A stretch of 64,000 nucleotides of DNA from Shewanella frigidimarina (GTDB lineage: Bacteria; Pseudomonadota; Gammaproteobacteria; Enterobacterales; Shewanellaceae), in the NCBI RefSeq assembly GCF_003797125.1, contig NZ_RKKE01000003.1, positions 186,001-250,000 on the forward strand, in the 5' to 3' direction. The notes under the pieces were generated by a model. It did no database searches and was not told the origin of the DNA. It was given only the letters and a program-made list of their open reading frames with translations. Both the position numbers and the translations under genes were made by a program. Of this stretch, positions 45,484-54,447 are shown one piece after another; positions within the stretch are counted from its first letter, which is position 1, and each line of letters begins with the position of its first letter.

Positions 45484-47154
45484 TTATGCTTGTGCCTGAT
45501 TCCGAAGATCTTTACGCAATACTTTACCCACATTGCTTTTAGGCAATTCATTCATAAACTCAATGATTTTAGGCCGTTTATAGTTAGTCAGCATTTTATT
45601 GCAGTGATCAAAAATATCTTGTTCTGTTAATGTTGGGTCCTTACGCACGATATACACTTTGACGCGCTCGCCAGTAATATCGCAAGACACACCCACTGCA
45701 GCGGCTTCAAGTACGCCTTCATGAGACACAATCACTTCTTCAATTTCGTTAGGGAACACATTAAAACCAGACACGTTAATCATGTCTTTTTTACGGTCAA
45801 CAATCTTAAAGAAACCATTTTCGTCCATAGTGGCAATGTCACCGGTTGCCAACCAACCATCGATTAATACTTCATCGGTGGCTTTTTGGCGATTGTAATA
45901 GCCTTTCATTACTTGCGGGCCTTTAACCCACATTTCACCAGGTTCACCTAATGCAACATCTTCACCATCGGCACCCACTAAACGAATATCGGTTGATGAT
46001 GCCGGTAAGCCAATCGAGCCGTTGTAGCTTTTTTGGTTATAAGGGCTCATTGTCACTAATGGCGCACATTCTGTTAATCCATAGCCTTCAAGTAAACGAC
46101 TTTTAGTCACTCGTTCCCAATGTTCTGCAACCGGCCTTTGCACCGACATTCCGCCGCCAAAACCCATTTTTAATGCACTGAAATCAAGTTGATCAAACCC
46201 TGGAGTATTCAACAGTCCGTTAAACAAGGTGTTCACACCCGTAATGACAGTAAAGCGATATTTAGCCAGTTCTTTAACAAAGCCAGCCATGTCTCTTGGG
46301 TTGGTGATTAATAAGTTGGTACCACCAAACGGTAAGAAGGCTAAGCAATTAGAGGTTAGTGCGTAGATATGATAAAGCGGTAATGCAGTGATAATCAGCT
46401 CTTTGCCAATTTCATAAACGTTCTTGGTAACCGCATTGGACTGCTCAAGGTTGGCAACCATATTACGGTGAGTTAACATGGCGCCTTTTGATGGGCCAGT
46501 GGTACCACCGGTATATTGTAAAAAGGCTAAGTCAGATCCTATAACGTCAACAGGCTTAAAGGTTTTTTTACTGCCTTTTGCCATGGCGTCATTAAATTTA
46601 ACCGCATTAGGTAAATCGAACGCAGGAACCAGTTTCTTAACATGCTTAATTGCGCCGTTGACTAATGCGCCTTTAATAAGGCCTAATCTGTCGCCCACAC
46701 CAGTGGTGATAACATGCTTAACATCGGTTTTATCAATGACGGCCTGCAATACATGGGCAAAGTTTTCTAGTATTAGAATGCCCTTGGTACCAGAGTCTTT
46801 TAATTGATGTTCTAATTCACGTGGGGTATACAGTGGATTGACATTCACCACGGTTAATCCCGCGATAAGTGCACCAAATAATGCGATAGGGTATTGCAGT
46901 GTATTGGGGATCATAATGGCAAACTTATCACCTTTCACTAGCCCTAAATCTTGCTGTAAATAGGCGGCGAAGTCTGTCGCTTGCTGAGCAAGCTGCTGAT
47001 ATGTAATGCTAACATCCATGTTGATAAACGCCGTATTAGCAGCGTATAACTTGGTATATTTAAAAAACAAATCTGCCAATGAGTTGTATTTATCTGGATC
47101 AATTTCAAATTCAACCCCAGGCGGATAACTCTTTTCTAGCCAAATCCTTTCCAT
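45484..47154 (-). CDS. fadD: Long-chain fatty-acid--CoA ligase
   Basis: Activates a carboxylic acid to its acyl-CoA through an acyl-AMP intermediate. It is 556 residues, matching FadD. The P-loop-like motif LQYTGGTTGPSKGAMLTH is near residue 210, and LLEGYGLTECAP is near residue 355. The adenylate motif GWLATGDIATMDENGFF follows near residue 435, with the FadD signature IVDRKKDMINVSGFN after it. The C-terminal lysine region SNVGKVLRKDLR is present. It sits between thiolase and patatin genes and is the only acyl-CoA synthetase in the window, so it is the likely entry point of the pathway. Chain preference cannot be read from the sequence. Confidence 0.95.
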   Translation of the reverse strand: MERIWLEKSYPPGVEFEIDPDKYNSLADLFFKYTKLYAANTAFINMDVSITYQQLAQQATDFAAYLQQDLGLVKGDKFAIMIPNTLQYPIALFGALIAGLTVVNVNPLYTPRELEHQLKDSGTKGILILENFAHVLQAVIDKTDVKHVITTGVGDRLGLIKGALVNGAIKHVKKLVPAFDLPNAVKFNDAMAKGSKKTFKPVDVIGSDLAFLQYTGGTTGPSKGAMLTHRNMVANLEQSNAVTKNVYEIGKELIITALPLYHIYALTSNCLAFLPFGGTNLLITNPRDMAGFVKELAKYRFTVITGVNTLFNGLLNTPGFDQLDFSALKMGFGGGMSVQRPVAEHWERVTKSRLLEGYGLTECAPLVTMSPYNQKSYNGSIGLPASSTDIRLVGADGEDVALGEPGEMWVKGPQVMKGYYNRQKATDEVLIDGWLATGDIATMDENGFFKIVDRKKDMINVSGFNVFPNEIEEVIVSHEGVLEAAAVGVSCDITGERVKVYIVRKDPTLTEQDIFDHCNKMLTNYKRPKIIEFMNELPKSNVGKVLRKDLRNQAQA

Positions 47155-47260
47155 AATACTGTCCCCAATTATTACAATATTGTCAGCAGCCTGGTTCAGC
47201 TGCTGTGATTATTATTTTTATTCTTAACACACCTTAACAAACACTAACCTACACCCAGTT

Positions 47261-48442
47261 TTACAACACTTCAAATAAACCTGCAGCGCCTTGACCGCCA
47301 CCAATACACATGCTGATCACGACGTATTTAACACCACGACGTTTACCTTCAATTAACGCGTGCATCACCATACGAGTGCCACTCATGCCATAAGGATGAC
47401 CAATAGAGATTGCGCCGCCGTCGACGTTTAAACGATCATATGGAATCCCGAGTTTTTCGGCACAGTAAATGACCTGAACCGCAAATGCTTCATTGATTTC
47501 CCACAAACCAATGTCATCAATATTCAAACTATGACGTTCAAGCAACTTAGGAATGGCAAAAATTGGACCTATGCCCATTTCATCTGGCTCACAACCTACA
47601 ACCACCATGCCTCGGTAAACACCTAACGGCTTAAGACCGCGTTGCTCAGCGAGTTTTCGTTCCATTACTACAACAGCTGCAGCACCGTCAGACAGTTGCG
47701 ATGCGTTACCGCCAGTAATTGAGCCGTTATCTTTTACCGCTTTTAAACCCGCTAAGCCTTCAATATTGGTTGAAGGACGATTACCTTCATCTTGAGTTAA
47801 GGTGACTTGTTCTTTAGTGATATCACTGCTGGCTTTATCCATCACCAATTTTGTACACGTAACAGGCACCATTTCGTCATCAAATTTACCTGCAGCTTGT
47901 GCATCTGCAGTGCGTTGTTGCGAGATTAATGCATAAGCATCTTGTGCTTCACGCGAGATGCCATAACGATTAGCAACCACTTCGGCGGTATCAAGCATCG
48001 GCATATAAATCGCTGGACGATAAGCTTTAACGCTTGGGTCGACCGCTCGGTGCATGTTCATTTTATCGTTTTGAACCAAGCTAATTGAGTCACAACCGCC
48101 AGCCACCACTACGTTAGCGCCATCACAAACAATATGATTGGCAGCGATAGCAATAGACATTAACCCTGAAGAACATTGACGATCTACCGTCATACCTGGC
48201 ACGGACACAGGCAGTTTTGCCGCCATTGCCACTTGACGACCAAAGTTCATCCCCTGGTTACCTTGAGTTAGTGCGGCACCAAAAATACAATCTTCAATTT
48301 CATTTGGGTCAATACCCGCACGCTCAACGGCTGCATTAACAGCAACTGCAGCTAATGTTGGAGCAGATAAATCATTAAACGCACCGCGGTACGCCTTACC
48401 AATGGGGGTTCTCGCTACAGATACAATGACGGCTTCTCTCAT
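47261..48442 (-). CDS. Acetyl-CoA C-acyltransferase (thiolase)
   Basis: Cleaves 3-ketoacyl-CoA with CoA to acetyl-CoA and a shortened acyl-CoA. It is 393 residues, the usual length. The nucleophilic cysteine is in DRQCSSGLMSIAIA near residue 90. The His of GGAISIGHPYGMSG is near residue 350, and the second cysteine is in SMCIGGGQGAAG near residue 380. There is no FadB-type partner; instead the MFE-like SDR and MaoC hydratase encoded upstream supply the preceding steps. The ribosome site AAGGA is 7 bp before the ATG. Confidence 0.95.
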   Translation of the reverse strand: MREAVIVSVARTPIGKAYRGAFNDLSAPTLAAVAVNAAVERAGIDPNEIEDCIFGAALTQGNQGMNFGRQVAMAAKLPVSVPGMTVDRQCSSGLMSIAIAANHIVCDGANVVVAGGCDSISLVQNDKMNMHRAVDPSVKAYRPAIYMPMLDTAEVVANRYGISREAQDAYALISQQRTADAQAAGKFDDEMVPVTCTKLVMDKASSDITKEQVTLTQDEGNRPSTNIEGLAGLKAVKDNGSITGGNASQLSDGAAAVVVMERKLAEQRGLKPLGVYRGMVVVGCEPDEMGIGPIFAIPKLLERHSLNIDDIGLWEINEAFAVQVIYCAEKLGIPYDRLNVDGGAISIGHPYGMSGTRMVMHALIEGKRRGVKYVVISMCIGGGQGAAGLFEVL

Positions 48443-48563
48443 GATAATTCCTTGTTTATATGTCTTCTAAGACATGTATTTAATCAGGTTTTGAGGTTGA
48501 GCTAAGTATTAGTCATAATCACAAGAACAGTTAACGAAACAGCTCAACCTACATTAGAATCAT

Positions 48564-49484
48564 TTACTGTTGCTGCGATTTCATAAATGCCATCGCCTTG
48601 ATCACAAACTTCTCGCCTTGTTGAGCACCAGACTTCAACGCTTTTTGATTATCTTGCGCAGTGAGTTTCTCCCAGTTGTCACGCACCGTTTCTGGGGTTT
48701 GTGATGCTTTAGGGATAAAACAACCTTCTGTTTCAAAGATACTGGCACTTGAATAACCACCCGCTCCGGCACATAAAATAAAGCGGTTTGGCGCGTGTTC
48801 ATCACACAAGGTCAACATACCCGCAGTAACCGCTTCTGGCGCGAAGGCTTTAACGATTTCTTCAGGCATTAAATCTTCAGTCATACGCGTCCCCGCAGTG
48901 GGAGCTAGCGCATTGATGTGGATATTATTTTTTGCACCTTCAAGCACTAAGGTATTCATTAACCCAAGCACTGCCATTTTGGCTGCACCATAATTAGACT
49001 GACCAAAGTTACCGTACATGCCGCTTGACGATGTGGTCATCACAATACGACCATAATTTTGCTGCTTCATGATTTCCCACACTGCTTTAGTGCAGTTAAC
49101 CGAGCCCATCACGTGCACATCCATGACTATTTTAAAGTCATCTAAGGTCATTTTAGAAAACGACTTATCTCGTAAAATTCCGGCATTATTAATTAAAATG
49201 TCGACACGGCCCCACTTATCCATGGTTTGTTGCACCATATCTTGCACTTCATCAAAATTAGCGACGTTTGCACCATGGCTAATGGCTTCACCGCCCATGT
49301 CTTCGATTAACCGAACCACTTCTTGAGATGCTGCAGAAGATGCGCCGCTGCCATCACGTGCGCCACCTAAATCATTTACGACTACTTTGGCGCCACGTTT
49401 GGCTAATTCCAATGCATGTGAGCGCCCTAAACCATTACCGGCACCTGTGACTATGGCTACTTGTCCTGCAAAACTGATCGTCAT
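48564..49484 (-). CDS. SDR, (3R)-hydroxyacyl-CoA dehydrogenase domain type (MFE-2-like)
   Basis: Short-chain dehydrogenase of 306 residues like the dehydrogenase domain of peroxisomal multifunctional enzyme 2 (HSD17B4). The cofactor motif GAGNGLGRSHALELAKRGAK is followed by VVNDLGGARDG, a loop diagnostic of this group. The catalytic Ser/Tyr/Lys set is in TTSSSGMYGNFGQSNYGAAK near residues 150-170. An extended C-terminal part, about 50 residues beyond classical SDRs, is present as in MFE-2. It would oxidise (3R)-hydroxyacyl-CoA to 3-ketoacyl-CoA. MaoC hydratase lies upstream and thiolase downstream, giving a complete R-specific beta-oxidation set. Confidence 0.93.
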   Translation of the reverse strand: MTISFAGQVAIVTGAGNGLGRSHALELAKRGAKVVVNDLGGARDGSGASSAASQEVVRLIEDMGGEAISHGANVANFDEVQDMVQQTMDKWGRVDILINNAGILRDKSFSKMTLDDFKIVMDVHVMGSVNCTKAVWEIMKQQNYGRIVMTTSSSGMYGNFGQSNYGAAKMAVLGLMNTLVLEGAKNNIHINALAPTAGTRMTEDLMPEEIVKAFAPEAVTAGMLTLCDEHAPNRFILCAGAGGYSSASIFETEGCFIPKASQTPETVRDNWEKLTAQDNQKALKSGAQQGEKFVIKAMAFMKSQQQ

Positions 49485-49556
49485 ACTATTTCCTTAACGC
49501 TTTTTAATTTTTTATTGTTGTTTTATGTTCATGTGATGGTGACAAATGATAGAAAT

Positions 49557-50018
49557 CTACTTAACCATTTGAACTGAAATCCACTCAGCAACCAATGCAG
49601 GGGTATCGACACCTTCAATCTCAATCGTCACCTCGGTTGATAAACGGAACTGTCCTGGTTTCTTTTCTTCAATAGACAGTGTTTTTGCATGTGCTCTAAT
49701 GCGACTATTAACGGTAACGGGTTGTAAAAATCTCACTTTATCGAAACCAGCATTCAGGCCCATATAAAAGCCGTCAATCATCACGCTAAATTCTTCTGCA
49801 AAATGCGACAGCATTGACAGTGATAAGAAGCCATGAGCAATAGTTGAACCAAACGGAGTGGCTTTGGCTTTTTGTTCATCGACATGAATAAATTGGTGAT
49901 CAAGAGTGCAATCTGCAAACTGATTAATCTGATCTTGAGTGATTTGAAACCAACTTGTTGGTTCAGCTTGAAAACCAATATAGTTTTCTATGTCATTACG
50001 ATTGATTACTGTCGGCAT
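49557..50018 (-). CDS. MaoC-like (R)-specific enoyl-CoA hydratase
   Basis: A 153-residue hot-dog-fold hydratase. The hydratase-2 motif is visible: ADCTLDHQFIHVDEQKAK near residue 35, carrying the catalytic Asp/His pair, and then TIAHGFLSLSMLSHF near residue 60. It adds water to trans-2-enoyl-CoA to give the (3R)-hydroxyacyl-CoA used by the MFE-2-like dehydrogenase next to it. It is the first gene of a transcription unit: a strong terminator lies upstream (50197-50220) and the shared 45-bp regulatory element 85 bp before its start. Ribosome site AAGGGA, 4-6 bp before the ATG. Confidence 0.93.
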   Translation of the reverse strand: MPTVINRNDIENYIGFQAEPTSWFQITQDQINQFADCTLDHQFIHVDEQKAKATPFGSTIAHGFLSLSMLSHFAEEFSVMIDGFYMGLNAGFDKVRFLQPVTVNSRIRAHAKTLSIEEKKPGQFRLSTEVTIEIEGVDTPALVAEWISVQMVK

Positions 50019-50102
50019 TGTTCCCTTTCCTCTTGTACCTTCAAGTACTGTCCATGAATGAAATTTAAGCGATATCTCATGCTAATTGGGGTGGGAGCAT
50101 TA

Positions 50103-50147
50103 AACAAATGAATAGTTTTAATATCAAGCTATTCGCAATATGAATAG
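50103..50147 (-). promoter_or_regulatory. Predicted operator/activator element, copy 2 (MaoC operon)
   Basis: Perfect palindrome GCTATTC, 7 nt, GAATAGC (50128-50148), separated by 5 nt from the 21-bp block at 50103-50123, which lies nearer the gene. The block differs from that at 58794-58814 at one position only, and the spacing is identical. It lies 84 bp before the MaoC start codon. The half-site CTATTC occurs again inside the block, as in LysR-type sites with a recognition and an activation part. Confidence 0.7.
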
Positions 50148-50196
50148 CATAGGTGTTTGATACCGATTAAAACTGAGTGGTGTTAAAAACAAAAAA

Positions 50197-50220
50197 GCAT
50201 TACTCAGAAATGAGTAATGC
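50197..50220 (-). terminator. Rho-independent terminator of the upstream acyl-CoA dehydrogenase operon
   Basis: Perfect 10-bp stem GCATTACTCA / TGAGTAATGC with a 4-nt loop. On the minus strand it is followed by TTTTTTGTTTTT. It lies 208 bp past the acyl-CoA dehydrogenase stop. A strong intrinsic terminator that ends the histidine phosphatase-to-acyl-CoA dehydrogenase unit. Confidence 0.9.
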
Positions 50221-50427
50221 GCTAATAATAAAGGAATAATGATTGATTTAATTCAACAAGCTCGACACACCAACACTTGGCAGCAATGGCTAATGATTAT
50301 CTATAAGCTGATAATAATGCTTCTCTACCCAATCTAGCTTAGATAACTGATCTCAGGGTGAATATAGCAATTCAACTAGAAGTCACTTAGCCCGGCTTCA
50401 ACCTAGGTCAACATAAGACGAGTCGAA

Positions 50428-52233
50428 CTAGAACCAGTCCGCTTGCATGTCATAACTGGTACTGTCGGTGCTCATTAACAAAGATGACCACACTGCAATT
50501 TGAGGTAATTCAAAACGATAAAAATACTGTGACGCCTGCAATTTACCTTTATAGAAAAACTCATCTGCTTGATGCGGTTGTTTCGCTAAAGCTTTAGTGG
50601 CAACCATACTTTGCTTAAGCCATAACCACGCAATAATGACGTGGCCAAACAACTCTAAATACTTAACTGAGTTGGCTAACGCTAAGTCGATCTTCTTCGT
50701 CGCCATACCGTTTAACACGGCTTCTGTTGTCAGTGTTAATGTATCAACTGCTTGGCTTAATTGTTGAGTATATTGCTCTAAGCTGTCGTATTCTTTTGCT
50801 TGCTCAATGGTTTTAGCTATTTCGCTTAAGGTGGCTTTATAACCCTGCATCTTATTCATCGGCACTTTACGGGTGATCAAGTCTAACGATTGGATTCCCG
50901 TGGTACCTTCATGAATTGGGTTTAAACGGTTATCACGATAAAACATCTCAACCGGATGCTCATTGATGTAACCATGCCCACCCATAACTTGAATGGCATA
51001 AGAGTTAGCTTTAGGGCCATATTCAGATGGCCAGGTTTTAATGATTGGCGTTAAAAAATCTAATAAGGTATGTGCATGATCACGTTGTTCAACGGTGTCT
51101 GCTGTACGTTCATCATCACTTAATTGAGTACCGTACAACACTAACGCCATTGCTCCTTCAGCATAGGCCTTTTGCGCTAATAGCATGCGCTTTACGTCAG
51201 CATGTTCAATGATATTCACCATAGGTGATTGTGGATCTTTACACGATGGTAAACGCCCTTGTGGGCGGTTTTTAGCATAATCTACAGAGTATTGATAACC
51301 GGCTACAGCCAATACTGCACCACTGGTGCCGACCATAATGCGGGCTTCATTCATCATATGGAACATGTACTTTAAACCGCAATGTTCTTCACCGACTAAA
51401 TAGCCTATCGAACCATTTTTTTCACCAAAACTTAATGCTGTAGAGGTTTGTGCGCGGCCACCCATTTTGTGAAATAGCCCAGCGAGAGCCACTTCATTGT
51501 CTTCACCGACTGATCCATCGTCATTAAGCAAAAACTTAGGTACCACAAATAACGATATACCCTTCACGCCTTTTGGTGCACCTTGAATACGCGCCAACAC
51601 TAAGTGAACGATGTTGTCGCTTAGATCATGATCGCCACCTGAAATATAGATTTTATTGCCAGTAATCCGATATGTTCCGTCTTCCGACTTAACCGCTTTG
51701 GTAATTAAGTCACCTAACGCTGAGCCGCTGCCAGGCTCAGTCATGGCCATGGTGCCCATAAATCGGCCTTCACGCATAGGCTTAACCCAAGTGTTAATCA
51801 GCTCTGGACTGCCATGTGCTTGTAACAGGTTGGCGTTGGCTGTGGTTAACATGTTGTAACCCATACCCACACCGCCAGCCACGCTTAAAAATGAGGCTGC
51901 TGCACTGGCAATAATCGGCGGCAATTGCATTCCACCTAAATCATAATCTGCTGTCGCAGCGCCAATACCAGACTCATTTACCGCATCAATCGCGGTTTTA
52001 AGTTCTGGGATGATATGCACTTTTTTACCATCAAATGTTGGTTGATGAGTATCGAGTTTTTGACGGATAGGAAGAAAATATTTTTCTGCGATCGTTTTAG
52101 CCGTGGTGACAACTTCATTGAAGGTTTGGCGGTCGTGATCTTGATAACGTGCTCGGCTAGTTAACGCTTCACTATCAAACAGTTCGTAAAGCATAAATTC
52201 TAAATCGCGTTCATTCATTAACGTTGCAGGCAT
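50428..52233 (-). CDS. Long acyl-CoA dehydrogenase with C-terminal extension
   Basis: FAD-dependent acyl-CoA dehydrogenase of 601 residues, same class as the gene at 19671. The motif MAMTEPGSGSALGD is near residue 165, FHKMGGRAQTST near 258, and the catalytic glutamate is in IHEGTTGIQSLDL near residue 420. The helical extension follows. It is one of three acyl-CoA dehydrogenases in this locus (with 19671 and 54448), which suggests acyl-CoA intermediates of different shapes. It is the last gene before the strong terminator. Ribosome site AGAAGAG, 5-7 bp before the ATG. Confidence 0.93.
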   Translation of the reverse strand: MPATLMNERDLEFMLYELFDSEALTSRARYQDHDRQTFNEVVTTAKTIAEKYFLPIRQKLDTHQPTFDGKKVHIIPELKTAIDAVNESGIGAATADYDLGGMQLPPIIASAAASFLSVAGGVGMGYNMLTTANANLLQAHGSPELINTWVKPMREGRFMGTMAMTEPGSGSALGDLITKAVKSEDGTYRITGNKIYISGGDHDLSDNIVHLVLARIQGAPKGVKGISLFVVPKFLLNDDGSVGEDNEVALAGLFHKMGGRAQTSTALSFGEKNGSIGYLVGEEHCGLKYMFHMMNEARIMVGTSGAVLAVAGYQYSVDYAKNRPQGRLPSCKDPQSPMVNIIEHADVKRMLLAQKAYAEGAMALVLYGTQLSDDERTADTVEQRDHAHTLLDFLTPIIKTWPSEYGPKANSYAIQVMGGHGYINEHPVEMFYRDNRLNPIHEGTTGIQSLDLITRKVPMNKMQGYKATLSEIAKTIEQAKEYDSLEQYTQQLSQAVDTLTLTTEAVLNGMATKKIDLALANSVKYLELFGHVIIAWLWLKQSMVATKALAKQPHQADEFFYKGKLQASQYFYRFELPQIAVWSSLLMSTDSTSYDMQADWF

Positions 52234-52312
52234 AATATTCTCTTCTTATCTTATTGCTGAGCAGATGTAGGTCACTGCATCTTTTTACAATGAATCTTAA
52301 TGAGTAGTAACA

Positions 52313-52336
52313 ATGTCTTGGTGTTTACCAAGACAT
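52313..52336 (-). other. Intercistronic hairpin
   Basis: Perfect 9-bp stem ATGTCTTGG / CCAAGACAT with a 6-nt loop, 11 bp past the SDR stop. Only a weak T-rich tail on the minus strand. Confidence 0.6.
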
Positions 52337-52347
52337 ACTCGATTGGC

Positions 52348-53109
52348 TTAAAATGCTGATACGCCACCATCAACCGCAATACATTGCCCGGTCATATAGG
52401 TGTTGGCTGGAGATAACATCATTAACATTACAGCGACGATTTCTTTTGGCTCACCTAAACGATTCATTGGTGCACCACGGGCCATTTTCTTTTGCTTTTC
52501 TTCGTCGGCAAAGTTAGTCACCATAGGAGTGAGAGTAAAAAATGGGCATATCGCATTAATACGAATATTCTCGCGACCATATTCAACCGCACCGGTTTTG
52601 GTTAAGCCAATAACAGCATGTTTTGCCATAGAATAAGCGCTGCCTCGAGCCGCGCCACCTAAACCCGCCATTGAACTCACATTGAGAATGGCGCCCTCGC
52701 CTTGTTTAAGCATTTGCTGTATTTGATGACGCATGCCAAATTGCACACCTTTAACATTGACAGCAAATTGGCTGTCCATAATAGACTCATCAATATGATG
52801 CAGCGGCATAAACTCGTGCGCAATACCGGCATTGTTAACGCCAATATCCACTCGACCAAAATACTCAATCGCTGCATCTACCATGGCTTTGCAAGATTCA
52901 CTTTTAGACACATCGCATTTCATTGCGACGACTTCCGCACCCGTAGCGGCAATAGCATCAGCCACTTGATGTACGCCTGCTTCGTTAATGTCGCCTATAA
53001 CCAACTTAGCACCGCGCTTTGCCAACTCTTGTGCCAGTAATTGTCCAAAACCTTGTGCAGCGCCAGTAATAACGGCGACTTTGCCAGTAAAGTCTAATAA
53101 TGGATCCAT
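52348..53109 (-). CDS. SDR family oxidoreductase
   Basis: Classical short-chain dehydrogenase/reductase of 253 residues. The cofactor motif is GAAQGFGQLLAQELAKRG near residue 15, then acidic Asp in VIGDINEAG, favouring NAD(H). The structural motif NNAGIAH is near residue 92. The active site has Ser in NVSSMAGLGG and the Tyr/Lys pair in SAYSMAKHAVIG near residue 155. It oxidises or reduces a hydroxy or keto group; the position on the acyl chain is unknown. It lies between the APH-type kinase and acyl-CoA dehydrogenase genes. In the levulinate (lva) pathway an SDR supplies the 4-hydroxyacyl-CoA for such a kinase, a possible role here. Confidence 0.93.
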   Translation of the reverse strand: MDPLLDFTGKVAVITGAAQGFGQLLAQELAKRGAKLVIGDINEAGVHQVADAIAATGAEVVAMKCDVSKSESCKAMVDAAIEYFGRVDIGVNNAGIAHEFMPLHHIDESIMDSQFAVNVKGVQFGMRHQIQQMLKQGEGAILNVSSMAGLGGAARGSAYSMAKHAVIGLTKTGAVEYGRENIRINAICPFFTLTPMVTNFADEEKQKKMARGAPMNRLGEPKEIVAVMLMMLSPANTYMTGQCIAVDGGVSAF

Positions 53110-53256
53110 GCGAGTAACTCCTGTAATTGATGGTCTTATTTTTATATTGAGAGTGTGGTAGTTAATTTTTTATCATTTGTTGTTAGCTTCAGTCTTTACT
53201 ATTAAAATAGATGTTACCGTCGGTTTGTAGCGGTAGATGCCGTTGATAGAACGTTG

Positions 53257-54291
53257 TTATTTTTCTTGAGCGACAACCTGCAACGCCATTTGTGCTAGCG
53301 GTTCAACGAACGATCCGACTTTATTTGCATGCTCATTTGACGCATTGCCCTCAGCGGCACGTTTTGCCACACCTTGGGCAATTGCCGCTAAGCGGAAAAA
53401 ACTAAACGCCAGATAAAATACCCAGTTTTCAATCCGTTCAATGCCCATGCGTTGGCAATATAAATCGACATATTCTTGTTCTGTCGGAATGCCTAAACTA
53501 CCGCGGTCGACATCTTTTAAACCGTCAATACTGCCCATCCCAGCTGGCATACGCAGTTGCATGCATTGGTAAGCAAGATCGGCAAAAGGATGACCTAATG
53601 TCGATAATTCCCAGTCAAGTAACGCAATGACCCGTGGCTTATCTTTGGCAAACATCATGTTGTCTAATCTAAAATCACCGTGGACTAAACACACACGGCC
53701 ATCATCTTCGGGTAAGTTGTCTTCAAGCCACTGACTTAGCTGGTCCATTGCAGGTATTTTCTTAATCTCGGTTAACCGATATTGCGATGTCCAGCGAGTC
53801 AATTGGCGCTCAAAGTAGTTACCCGCTTTGCCATAATCACTTAAGCCAACGGCATCAACATCAACACTGTGCAATGCAGCTAATACTCGGTTCATTTCGT
53901 TGTACATCGCTGAGCGGCGTTCATTGGTGTCTATCTCGGCTAACGATGCGCTCCAATACACAGTGCCATCGCAATATTCCATTAAATAGAACATTGAACC
54001 GATAACAGTAATGTCTTCACACAGGTGAAATACTTTTGCGACCGGCACATCGCTGTCTGTTAAGGCATTGAGCACCCGATATTCACGATCGACCGCATGC
54101 GCAGATTTTAATAACTTACCTGAAGGTTGGCGGCGTAATACATACACCCCAGATTTCGCGGTGACTTTAAATGTCGGATTAGACTGACCGCCGGAAAATT
54201 TTTCTAAGGTGATCGGGCCTTCAAAACCATCGACATGATCTTGTAAGTAAGCAGTCAGCTGTTGATTATTAATCGATAATACTTGTGGCAT
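53257..54291 (-). CDS. APH-type phosphotransferase, ACAD10/11 kinase-domain-like
   Basis: Aminoglycoside-phosphotransferase-fold kinase of 344 residues. The sequence follows the kinase domain of animal ACAD10/ACAD11: GGQSNPTFKVTAKSGVYVLR near residue 30, AHAVDREYRVLNAL near 64, and DYGKAGNYFERQLTRW near 155. The catalytic loop is LVHGDFRLDNMMF near 205 and the Mg-binding DWELSTLGHPFADLAY near 228. In those proteins and in LvaA of the levulinate pathway the kinase phosphorylates a 4-hydroxyacyl-CoA so that a dehydrogenase partner can remove the phosphate. The ACAD11-like partner is the adjacent upstream gene. Substrate is inferred from this pairing; it is not an antibiotic-resistance gene. Confidence 0.92.
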   Translation of the reverse strand: MPQVLSINNQQLTAYLQDHVDGFEGPITLEKFSGGQSNPTFKVTAKSGVYVLRRQPSGKLLKSAHAVDREYRVLNALTDSDVPVAKVFHLCEDITVIGSMFYLMEYCDGTVYWSASLAEIDTNERRSAMYNEMNRVLAALHSVDVDAVGLSDYGKAGNYFERQLTRWTSQYRLTEIKKIPAMDQLSQWLEDNLPEDDGRVCLVHGDFRLDNMMFAKDKPRVIALLDWELSTLGHPFADLAYQCMQLRMPAGMGSIDGLKDVDRGSLGIPTEQEYVDLYCQRMGIERIENWVFYLAFSFFRLAAIAQGVAKRAAEGNASNEHANKVGSFVEPLAQMALQVVAQEK

Positions 54292-54382
54292 TTAGCAATA
54301 CTCTTATTGTTATTTTTGAGTCTTTTTCAATCAAGTTTTTGATACAGTGATTTCTATCCGTGATAGCAATCTAGCCTGCGAC

Positions 54383-54430
54383 ACTTAACGTAGTTTAAAA
54401 TGTGGTGATGCGTTCCAATCTACGTTAAGT
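54383..54430 (-). other. Intercistronic inverted repeat
   Basis: Perfect 11-bp arms ACTTAACGTAG / CTACGTTAAGT with 26 nt between them, in the gap between the ACAD11-like gene and the kinase gene. The arms are too far apart for a typical terminator; it could be a binding site or an RNA structure. Confidence 0.55.
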
Positions 54431-54447
54431 ATCAGCGACTCATCTGT

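Larger units (their letters stand above)
50019..50427. other. Control region between acyl-CoA dehydrogenase and MaoC genes
   Basis: About 410 bp without a gene. In the direction of transcription (minus) it holds first the intrinsic terminator at 50197-50220, then the regulatory element at 50103-50147, then the MaoC start. The minus-strand series is therefore at least two transcription units. Confidence 0.7.

Noticed and set aside
53257..54291. Possible aminoglycoside resistance kinase
   Set aside because: The APH fold is shared, but the sequence follows the ACAD10/11 kinase domain and sits beside its dehydrogenase partner.
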